A stretch of 27,056 nucleotides of DNA from Lachnospiraceae bacterium (GTDB lineage Bacteria; Bacillota; Clostridia; Lachnospirales; Lachnospiraceae), in the NCBI GenBank assembly GCA_003447295.1, contig DLZQ01000037.1, positions 784 to 27,839 of the forward strand, read 5' to 3'. The stretch's first letter is position 1. Each line of letters opens with the position of its first letter. Made by a program: the position numbers and the translations under genes. The notes below the pieces were generated by a model. The model saw only the letters and a list, made by a program, of their open reading frames with translations. It searched no databases and had not been told where the DNA came from. Positions 16,010-23,004 of this stretch are shown here, one piece after another.

Positions 16010-17191
16010 TTATGCTTCCGCAATGATCAGTTCTTTGGTCTCTAATGCGGTCTGCACCAGTTCGTCGATCTTCTCATCCAGATTGTGCTCATGTCTGCGG
16101 ATCACCTTTACATTCGGCTTCGTCACAGGATGCTTTGCCACAAAGATAGTACAGCAGTCTTCATAGGGCAGAATGGAAGTCTCGTAAGTACCGATCTTCT
16201 CGGATACTTCTACGATCTCCTGCTTATCGAATCCGATCAGCGGACGGTATACCGGCAGCTCACATACTTCATTGGTCGCGATCAGGGAATTCATGGTCTG
16301 GGATGCCACCTGTCCGATACTCTCACCGGTAATCAGTCCCAGGCACTCGGTCTCCTTTGCGATCTGTTCCGCAATACGCATCATATAGCGGCGCATGATA
16401 ATGGTCAGTTCCTCATGAGGACATTTCTCGTAAATATATAACTGAATATCGGTAAAGTTGATCACATGCAGGTAGATAGGTCCGGTGTAACGGGCAACGA
16501 TCTTCGCCAGATCCACTACTTTCTGTTTTGCGCGCTCGCTGGTGTAAGGCGGTGCATGGAAATATACCGCATCGATCTTGACACCTCTCTTGGCGATCAT
16601 ATAGCCTGCCACAGGGGAATCGATACCACCGGACAGTAATAACATTCCCTTGCCGCCGGTGCCTACGGGCATTCCTCCGGGACCGGGCAGGATCACGGAG
16701 TAGATATAGATTTCCTCACGGATCTCGATGTTCAACATGATGTCGGGATGGTGTACATCCACCTTCATATTGGGGTAAGCATTGAGAATGGCTTCGCCCA
16801 TATCCATGTTGATGGTCATGGAATCCTTGGGGTAATTTTTCCGGGCACGTCTTGCTGCCACCTTGAAAGTCTGATTACAGTCCGGATATACCTTTGCAAT
16901 GTAGTCGATCACAGTCTCGCACAGCTTCTCGAAGCCTTCATCCTGTACATGGACTACCGGGCAGATGCCGGAGATACCGAAGACTCTCTGCAGATGTGCC
17001 ACGACTTCATCATAGTCGAATTCTGACTCTGCATCTACGAAAATACGTCCCTGTGTCTTGTGTACCAGGAATTCTCCCTCACACTTTTTCAGAGCGTATT
17101 TAATCTGACGTACCAGAGCATCCTCGAACAGGTAGCGGTTTTTTCCCTTAATGCCGATCTCGGCATACTTTATCAAAAATGATGTAAACAC
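16010..17191 (-). CDS. thiI: tRNA 4-thiouridine synthase ThiI
   Basis: ATP-dependent enzyme that installs 4-thiouridine at tRNA position 8, with a possible second role in thiazole synthesis. At 393 residues it is the short form, without the C-terminal rhodanese domain. The N-terminal ferredoxin-like and THUMP region (about 60-165) is followed by the PP-loop SGGIDSPV at 187-194, GESIGQVASQT near 289-299, and a cysteine pair C346-C347 near where the sulfur-carrying Cys lies in longer homologues. The start is GTG at 17191, with AAAGGA about 7 bases upstream. It lies 13 bases after a cysteine desulfurase gene, as in the Bacillus NifZ-ThiI pair, which implies a dedicated sulfur supply. It ends in a hairpin terminator formed by a repeat. 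Confidence 0.94.
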   Translation of the reverse strand: MFTSFLIKYAEIGIKGKNRYLFEDALVRQIKYALKKCEGEFLVHKTQGRIFVDAESEFDYDEVVAHLQRVFGISGICPVVHVQDEGFEKLCETVIDYIAKVYPDCNQTFKVAARRARKNYPKDSMTINMDMGEAILNAYPNMKVDVHHPDIMLNIEIREEIYIYSVILPGPGGMPVGTGGKGMLLLSGGIDSPVAGYMIAKRGVKIDAVYFHAPPYTSERAKQKVVDLAKIVARYTGPIYLHVINFTDIQLYIYEKCPHEELTIIMRRYMMRIAEQIAKETECLGLITGESIGQVASQTMNSLIATNEVCELPVYRPLIGFDKQEIVEVSEKIGTYETSILPYEDCCTIFVAKHPVTKPNVKVIRRHEHNLDEKIDELVQTALETKELIIAEA

Positions 17192-17204
17192 TTTTTTTCC
17201 TTTC

Positions 17205-18374
17205 TTATCTGCGGCTGTATCTGCGTAACATAGGTACTATATTGTACAATGCCTGAAGGCAAACGTCAATCTCTTCTTCCGTGGTAAATACCGAAAAGCT
17301 GAAGCGTATGGTGGAATCCAGAAGGGATTTATCCACTCCGATAGCTTTCAACGTAGCGGAAGGCTGCGGCTTATGCGCGGAGCAGGCACTTCCTGCGGAG
17401 ACATAGATCCCCTTGTCCTCCAACGCATGCAGGAGTACTTCGCTTCTTACTCCGGCAAATGACACACTGACGATATGGGCTGCTGTTCCCTCTCCGTAAG
17501 GGGCATCCGGCAGAAGACCGTTAACTTTCACATGATCCAGTCTCTCCACACCTTCAATAAATCTTCTCTTACAGGCACAAAGTCTCGCATGATCCTCATC
17601 AAAACGACTGTACAACATTTCCGCTGCTTTGGCAAGTCCGGCAATTCCCGGGACATTTTCCGTGCCCGATCGAAGGTTCTGCTGCTGACCACCACCAAAT
17701 ACGATAGGCTGGATCTTCACCTTATCTCCTACGTATAACAGTCCGACGCCTTTGGGGCCGTGGATTTTGTGTCCGCTGACGGACAACAGGTCAATGTGCA
17801 TCTTTTTCGGATAGATCCTGGACTTACCGAATCCCTGTACCGCATCTACGTGAAATAAAGTGCCGGGGTTCATCTGTTTGATCAGTGCTCCGGCTTCCTC
17901 AATGGGCTGCAGGGCTCCGATCTCGTTATTTGTATGCATAATGGATACCAGAATGGTCTCCGGTGTCATGGCTCTGCGCAGGTCTTCCAGGCGAATGCGT
18001 CCGCAGGAATCCACCGGCAGATACGTGACACAGTATCCCTGACTCTCCAGGTAGCGCATAGTCTGCAGGATTGCAGGATGCTCTATCTGTGTTGTGATCA
18101 GATGGTTGCCCCTGCGGCAATTCGCCAGGGCGCAGCCGATCAATGCCATATTATCGGACTCTGTACCGCCGGAGGTGAACAACAGCTCTCTCTCCTCCAC
18201 CTTCAGGATCCTTGCCAGAGTCTCCTTGGCATAACGGAGGTACTTCTCCGCCTCCACTCCCTTCATATGCAGGCTGGAGGGATTTCCGTAATCTTCACAC
18301 ATGATCTTTGTCATCAACTCGGCTACTTCCGGAAAGGTTCTGGTGGTAGCGGAATTGTCCAAATAGACTTCCAT
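17205..18374 (-). CDS. Cysteine desulfurase paired with ThiI
   Basis: A 389-residue PLP-dependent desulfurase (aminotransferase class V) that takes sulfur from cysteine as a protein persulfide. H99 (QIEHPA), D177 (FHVDAVQG) and the PLP lysine K203 in SVSGHKIHGPKG are all present; the catalytic cysteine is C331 in SAGSACSAHKPQPS, in the flexible loop of group I enzymes. The gene lies directly upstream of thiI, so delivering sulfur to tRNA thiolation is the best guess, though it could also serve Fe-S assembly; IscS, NifS and NifZ names cannot be separated by eye. AGGAG is about 9 bases before the ATG at 18374. It is separated from rsmE by 155 bases that hold repeat copy C. Confidence 0.92.
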   Translation of the reverse strand: MEVYLDNSATTRTFPEVAELMTKIMCEDYGNPSSLHMKGVEAEKYLRYAKETLARILKVEERELLFTSGGTESDNMALIGCALANCRRGNHLITTQIEHPAILQTMRYLESQGYCVTYLPVDSCGRIRLEDLRRAMTPETILVSIMHTNNEIGALQPIEEAGALIKQMNPGTLFHVDAVQGFGKSRIYPKKMHIDLLSVSGHKIHGPKGVGLLYVGDKVKIQPIVFGGGQQQNLRSGTENVPGIAGLAKAAEMLYSRFDEDHARLCACKRRFIEGVERLDHVKVNGLLPDAPYGEGTAAHIVSVSFAGVRSEVLLHALEDKGIYVSAGSACSAHKPQPSATLKAIGVDKSLLDSTIRFSFSVFTTEEEIDVCLQALYNIVPMLRRYSRR

Positions 18375-18404
18375 TCTCTTCTTCTCCTTGCTATCTATCT
18401 GTTC

Positions 18405-18473
18405 AGCAGCTACTCAGGTTCCATTTGCAAGCCCTCCGTTTCAAAGCTTTTTTGTTTACTCTGAATAGTTACT
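18405..18473. repeat. Intergenic inverted-repeat element, copy C
   Basis: Left arm AGCAGCTACTCAG (18405-18417) opposes right arm CTGAATAGTTACT (18461-18473). The three departures from perfect complementarity would all form G-U pairs in the minus-strand RNA. The inner CCATTTGCAA resembles copies A and B. It sits in the rsmE to desulfurase gap. Confidence 0.6.
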
Positions 18474-18529
18474 ATATTCTTCTTATGATTAAAATATGCC
18501 ACAGGCAGATACTCTGTGCCGCCCACCGG

Positions 18530-19276
18530 CTAATTTTCCAGCTGATACATCAGCCATGCGATAGTTGTAAATCCGGCAGTCTCTGTCCGCAGGATCCGTT
18601 TTCCCAGGGTAATGGGTTGGATTTCGGCCTCTGTGGCGATCCGGATCTCCTCCGGGTCGAAGCCGCCTTCCGGACCGATAAAAATAGCGATCTGCTGCCC
18701 CGGCTCCACGCTTTCGATCAGCTGCTTCGTCTGTTCCATTCCCTCTGCCAGCTCGTAAGGCACCAGCTTCAGATCCATTTGTGATGCCATTTTCACTGCC
18801 TGAGCGTAACTCATCACCGGAGCTACCGTTGGGATCACGCCCCGCTTGCTCTGTTTCGCCGCTGCCTCCGCAATGCCCTGCCAGCGCTTGATCTTTATGT
18901 CTGCCTTTTTCTCATCCAGCTTTACCACGCACCGCTTCATGGCTACAGGAATTACCTGAAAAGCTCCCAGTTCCACTGCTTTTTGAATAATGAGTTCCAT
19001 TTTATCTGCCTTGGGCAGCCCCTGAAACAGATAGATCTTCGCCGGAAGTTCCACGCCGTCCTCTTTGATAAAGCGCAGTTCCAGACGGACGCAGTCCTCC
19101 TCCAGCGCAAGGATCCCACAGCGATATTCTTTCCCGTCGATTCCGTTGCTGACCGCCACTTCCTCGCCGGGGCGCATACGCAGTACATTTTTGATATGAT
19201 TGACATCGGTTCCCCGGATAATGACACTTTTTCCTGCCACATCGATCTGATCCGGCTCTACAAAAAACTGATACAT
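18530..19276 (-). CDS. rsmE: 16S rRNA m3U1498 methyltransferase RsmE
   Basis: A 248-residue SPOUT (trefoil-knot) methyltransferase that methylates N3 of U1498 in 16S rRNA using SAM. The PUA-like N-terminal domain covers about residues 1-70 (with HIKNVLRMRPGEEV), followed by QGLPKADKMELIIQKAVELG (85-104), the knot motif FIGPEGGF (199-206), and LGKRILRTETAG (224-235), all hallmark positions for the family. GAGGA is 9 bases before the ATG. It follows prmA by 13 bases, the common prmA-rsmE pair in Firmicutes, both acting on the ribosome. Confidence 0.95.
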   Translation of the reverse strand: MYQFFVEPDQIDVAGKSVIIRGTDVNHIKNVLRMRPGEEVAVSNGIDGKEYRCGILALEEDCVRLELRFIKEDGVELPAKIYLFQGLPKADKMELIIQKAVELGAFQVIPVAMKRCVVKLDEKKADIKIKRWQGIAEAAAKQSKRGVIPTVAPVMSYAQAVKMASQMDLKLVPYELAEGMEQTKQLIESVEPGQQIAIFIGPEGGFDPEEIRIATEAEIQPITLGKRILRTETAGFTTIAWLMYQLEN

Positions 19277-19289
19277 TGTTAAAAATCCT

Positions 19290-20276
19290 CTAATTTTTTC
19301 TTGCGGTAACGCTGACCCATTCTCCCTGATAGGTTACTTCCAATACTTCCAGACCCGCTGTCTTCACTGCCTCTACCACGGTCTGTTCCTTGTCATCAAT
19401 GATACCGGAGGTAATGTAGATACCTCCCTTTTTCAGCTGGTGTACGATCACGGGAGTCAGGGGCACCAGTACATCTGCCAGAATATTGGCTACGACGATA
19501 TCATAGCACTCATAGCCCACCTTGTCCTGCACTTCTTTATCGGTAATGATATTGCCGATCATCATGTCGAACTGTGCGGGATCGATGCCGTTAACCTCGC
19601 AGTTCTGTGCTACTGCTTCCACCGCACAGATATCCAGGTCGGTTCCCACGGCATGCTTTGCACCGAACATCAGGGACAGAATCGCCAGAATACCGCTGCC
19701 GGTCCCTACATCCAGAAGCTCCGTCTCGGAAGTAATGAACTTGCGAAGCTGACGGATACACAGTTGTGTAGTCTCATGCATACCGGTGCCGAAAGCAGTA
19801 CCGGGATCAATATGAAGCACCATTTTATCGGTGTCTTCCGGTTTGATATTTTCCCAGGAAGGAATGACCAGGATGTCATCAATATAGAACTGATGGAAAT
19901 ACTGCTTCCAGTTGTTGATCCAGTCAATATCCTCGGTCTCATCCACGGCTACGGAACCTTCTCCGATATCCATGAACTGACGTAAATCTTCCAGTTCCCG
20001 CTTCACATCGGCAAGCACCGCCTCGGTAGTGGTCTTCTCACCGGCTACTTCCAGACTACCATCCTCTTTTTCCTCTACAAAAAAGCTCAAATAAGCAATG
20101 CCGTCATCCTCCGGTCCATCCGGCAGGATATCTACGAACATCTGCTCCTTCTCCATGGCAGTCAGGGGCACTTTGTCCTCGATCTGTGCACCTTCCAGGC
20201 CCAGATCATACAGGGTGCTGATAATAATATCTTCTGCTTCCGTCACGGTCTTTATTCTGAATTTTACCCACTTCAT
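19290..20276 (-). CDS. prmA: Ribosomal protein L11 methyltransferase PrmA
   Basis: A 328-residue enzyme that trimethylates amino groups of ribosomal protein L11. The substrate-binding N-terminal domain (about 1-100) is followed by a linker and a SAM domain: DPGTAFGTGMHETT (157-170) is the PrmA hallmark, DVGTGSG (189-195) the SAM motif I, D213 the ribose-binding acid, and VVANILADVLVPL the catalytic segment. The start at 20276 is preceded by AAGGA at 8 bases; an in-frame ATG at 20297 lies upstream of that site and would overlap the promoter. It heads the prmA-rsmE run, probably from the extended -10 promoter at 20305-20300. Confidence 0.95.
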   Translation of the reverse strand: MKWVKFRIKTVTEAEDIIISTLYDLGLEGAQIEDKVPLTAMEKEQMFVDILPDGPEDDGIAYLSFFVEEKEDGSLEVAGEKTTTEAVLADVKRELEDLRQFMDIGEGSVAVDETEDIDWINNWKQYFHQFYIDDILVIPSWENIKPEDTDKMVLHIDPGTAFGTGMHETTQLCIRQLRKFITSETELLDVGTGSGILAILSLMFGAKHAVGTDLDICAVEAVAQNCEVNGIDPAQFDMMIGNIITDKEVQDKVGYECYDIVVANILADVLVPLTPVIVHQLKKGGIYITSGIIDDKEQTVVEAVKTAGLEVLEVTYQGEWVSVTARKN

Positions 20277-20296
20277 ATTGTGATTCCTTTCTCGCA

Positions 20297-20309
20297 CTCA
20301 TTATATCAT
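20297..20309 (-). promoter_or_regulatory. Extended -10 promoter of prmA (direct repeat copy 1)
   Basis: On the minus strand TGA-TATAAT with the -10 at 20305-20300. The TG extension makes up for a poor -35. The 13-bp sequence recurs exactly at 20424-20436. Confidence 0.5.
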
Positions 20310-20436
20310 AAGCTCACGAATTCGTGCTTTCGCACTCTACATCCTGCTTCGCAGGATTATTCGTTCGCTAATGAGCCCAGAAAACCAAATGTCTGCTTCG
20401 CAGCCGCTTGGTTTTCCTTGAGGCTCATTATATCAT
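20297..20436. repeat. Hairpin-rich segment flanked by 13-bp direct repeats
   Basis: The direct repeats CTCATTATATCAT at 20297-20309 and 20424-20436 enclose 114 bases. Inside are GTGC-TTTC-GCAC, CCTGC-TTCG-CAGG and a long stem-loop: TAATGAGCC (20369-20377) with GGCTCATTA (20422-20430), then AAAACCAA (20381-20388) with TTGGTTTT (20408-20415), capped by CTGC-TTCG-CAG. No T run follows, so it is not a typical terminator, though it lies right at the YhgE stop codon. Confidence 0.6.
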
Positions 20437-22557
20437 CAGTCCTGTTTTTTCCTTGCTCTTCTCGATCGTATGGTTCAATTTACGGAACGGCGGCTCCAGC
20501 GCCAGTCCCAGCAACAGCGCAATGATCAGGAATAATGCCATTTTACCCACATTGATCCAATAGTCCACGCCGTACATTCCGGCGATGCATTCCTTGAAGG
20601 CTTTCATGCCGAACTGAAACGGCAGGAACGGATAGATCCACTGGAACACCTTCGGCAATGCTTCGATAGGAAAAGTTCCGCCGCTTCCCGCTACCTGGAT
20701 GACCATGACCACGATTGCCAGTGCTTCTCCCACGTTACCGAATGCAAAAGTCACGGAATACATGAAACAGCTGAATGCGGCACTCGCCACCGCTGCCGCC
20801 AGCCAGTATAAAAACTTATGCTGGCACTGGATCTCAATGTAGTAGAGATTGCCCAGGATCGTAAGCAGTGTCTGCGCTTGTCCTATGAGGAAAAACAGCA
20901 GATATCTGCCAAAATACCTCTCATGAGCCTTGTAATGATCCCCAGGATCAATCGGTTTCACCCCTACGTGAATGATGGCTACCAAAAATAACGCACCTAC
21001 CCAGATCGCCAGGATCGTATAGAACGGCGATGCTGCCGAGCCGTAGTGATCCACCGGATAAACAGGCACCGTCTTAAGCTGCACCGGAGATGATACAAAG
21101 TCCGCAACAGCCGCAGGATCCGTCGCCATGGCACTTAAAATATCTTCATAAGAGTCCGCTCCGGTGATCCGTTTTATATTATCCGCTATTTTATTCACCT
21201 TGTCCAGCAGTTCCTGGGCAATCACCAGAGAATCCTGCAAACTTACGTTGCCTTCCTGTAAAGTCTGCTGGTACTCCTTTAAAATATCGGAGATTTCATC
21301 CATATTCACATCCGTGCCATTCATCATCGCTGCGGCATTCAAAAATGCCTGCTGCATGGATTTACCGGTATCACGGAAAGAAGGTCTGACGTTGTTATTA
21401 TAGTCACTTGCGAGGTTATCCAGCTGTTTGCTGCAAATCCGGATCTGTTCCCTCATCTGCGCCCGCAGGGTATTGATATCGGTATCTACCTGCCCTTTGC
21501 TATTCTGCAGCTGCTTCAGATCCGCCTCAATATTTTTTAATGACTGGCTGATCTCCTGAATCTGCGCATCCTGCCCGGTTACCAGACTTCCCAGAACATC
21601 CATATTCGCCTGCATGCCCTGCACCAGTCCGATTGCCATACCCAGTCCGGTATCCGTAGTGCTGCCCACGCTGTTGCTGTCCATCTGGGCTAACAGTCCG
21701 TCCGCATAGATGGACAGGTACTGCAGTGCTTCCGTCACCATATTCATACTGCTGCTTACCATATCTCCCATGACGTCCACTGCATCCACGCTGGAATTGA
21801 TCATGGTCTGCATGCCGATCATGGTATTCCGCCCATTCTCCAGGATGTTGTCCATATCCGGCAGCATATTCTGGCTGGTGGACATGATCATTTCAGCCGA
21901 ATTCATGATGCTTTGGAAGGACTGCAGCATGACCACATAATCCTGCAGCTGCTTCTGCACAGTATCCAGAGAGTCTGTCACACTGACCTGACCGTTTGCA
22001 TTCACCATAGAAAGCGCATTGCCGGCTTTCATGACCGACTCCGCCACAGTACTGATGAACGTAGCATTTACCTGCTCCTGCACGGCATTTTTCGCCTTGC
22101 CTGTGATTTTGGGTGCAATGCCGTTCTTTTTCTCATTTTCATAATAATAGATCGTCGGATGATCCACTTCACCGTCTATAAATCCCAACATTTCCTTCGT
22201 GAAAGTCTCCGGAATGATCAGTGCTGCATAATAGTCGCTGTTCTTCACGCCCTCCAGGGCTTCTTCCGTGGTCCCCGGGAATACCCAGCCGATGGTAGTA
22301 TTCGCTTCCAGGGCTTCCAGCACACTGTCTCCCACATTCAGGGACAGACCCATGATCTCCGCTCCGGCATCATCCGAAGCGACTGCAACCTTCAACTGGC
22401 TGGTAGCCGCCGGTTCATAAGGATCCCAGTTGGAGAAAATATTGAACCAGGCATACAGTGCCGGCAGGATGCTTAATCCCATGACGATCACTACTGCCAC
22501 TACATTATTGCTGATCCGACGGATGTCGGTGGTAAATATCTTCCAAATGTTACGCAT
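20428..22557 (-). CDS. YhgE/Pip-family membrane protein (downstream copy)
   Basis: A 709-residue YhgE/Pip protein. The layout is typical: N-terminal MRNIWKIFTTD, one helix ending in LYAWFNIFSNWDPY, a large extracytoplasmic region of about 450 residues rich in helical heptads and Met/Gln/Ser (about 180-480), then about five C-terminal helices of ABC-2 type with a conserved GSGGTFPIEALP segment. Family members include the phage-infection protein Pip of Lactococcus and YhgE of Bacillus; the biochemical role is unsettled. The start at 22557 lies one base after the upstream stop (TAA-T-ATG), implying coupled translation; an ATG at 22569 is possible but has GGAGG directly abutting it. Two YhgE paralogues with a small partner suggest a membrane complex; that is inference. 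Confidence 0.85.
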   Translation of the reverse strand: MRNIWKIFTTDIRRISNNVVAVVIVMGLSILPALYAWFNIFSNWDPYEPAATSQLKVAVASDDAGAEIMGLSLNVGDSVLEALEANTTIGWVFPGTTEEALEGVKNSDYYAALIIPETFTKEMLGFIDGEVDHPTIYYYENEKKNGIAPKITGKAKNAVQEQVNATFISTVAESVMKAGNALSMVNANGQVSVTDSLDTVQKQLQDYVVMLQSFQSIMNSAEMIMSTSQNMLPDMDNILENGRNTMIGMQTMINSSVDAVDVMGDMVSSSMNMVTEALQYLSIYADGLLAQMDSNSVGSTTDTGLGMAIGLVQGMQANMDVLGSLVTGQDAQIQEISQSLKNIEADLKQLQNSKGQVDTDINTLRAQMREQIRICSKQLDNLASDYNNNVRPSFRDTGKSMQQAFLNAAAMMNGTDVNMDEISDILKEYQQTLQEGNVSLQDSLVIAQELLDKVNKIADNIKRITGADSYEDILSAMATDPAAVADFVSSPVQLKTVPVYPVDHYGSAASPFYTILAIWVGALFLVAIIHVGVKPIDPGDHYKAHERYFGRYLLFFLIGQAQTLLTILGNLYYIEIQCQHKFLYWLAAAVASAAFSCFMYSVTFAFGNVGEALAIVVMVIQVAGSGGTFPIEALPKVFQWIYPFLPFQFGMKAFKECIAGMYGVDYWINVGKMALFLIIALLLGLALEPPFRKLNHTIEKSKEKTGLMI

Positions 22558-22558
22558 A

Positions 22559-22966
22559 TTACTCGCCATCCTCCCCGTCTTCTGCCTGTGTCTCCGCCGG
22601 GGAGTTCAGTCCCTCACCGATCATTTCACGGGTCTTGCGGATGATCTGTGCCGCTCTGTCGAAATCCGCAGGAGTCACTGCTTCGATCGTTCCCTCTTCT
22701 CCCTTCAGTTCCATGATCTTTTCCTGCAAGTTATAATCCATATATTCCACAACGATCAGATAGATCGACAGGGCGAACAGTGACACGATCCACAGGATCA
22801 GGAAGATCACCTTGTTACTGCCGGTTAAAAATAACAGCGCCAGAAAAAAAAGGGGCACGATCCAGATGCACTTCAGACCGATCTTGATTCTTTTTCTGTT
22901 TTTTTCATGAAGGGTCTGCTCATAGTCCAGCACCTTCTGGAAAATCTCTTCGTAATCTCTTTCCAT
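22559..22966 (-). CDS. Small two-helix membrane protein between YhgE paralogues
   Basis: A 135-residue protein, family not recognised. A basic amphipathic N-terminal helix (MERDYEEIFQKVLDYEQ, then KNRKRIKIG) leads into two adjacent transmembrane helices (about 35-54 and 55-75), followed by a cytoplasmic acidic C-terminal tail (EEGTIEAVTPADFDRAAQIIRKT) and an EDGEDGE end. AAAGGA is 6 bases before the ATG at 22966; the longer open frame to 23008 has no ribosome binding site. It lies 38 bases after one YhgE gene and one base before the other, so it probably works with them as an accessory or regulatory subunit. This is a context guess. Confidence 0.8.
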   Translation of the reverse strand: MERDYEEIFQKVLDYEQTLHEKNRKRIKIGLKCIWIVPLFFLALLFLTGSNKVIFLILWIVSLFALSIYLIVVEYMDYNLQEKIMELKGEEGTIEAVTPADFDRAAQIIRKTREMIGEGLNSPAETQAEDGEDGE

Positions 22967-23004
22967 GAAATTTCCTTTCTGCTTTATTTTCTGCCTATTC
23001 GGCA

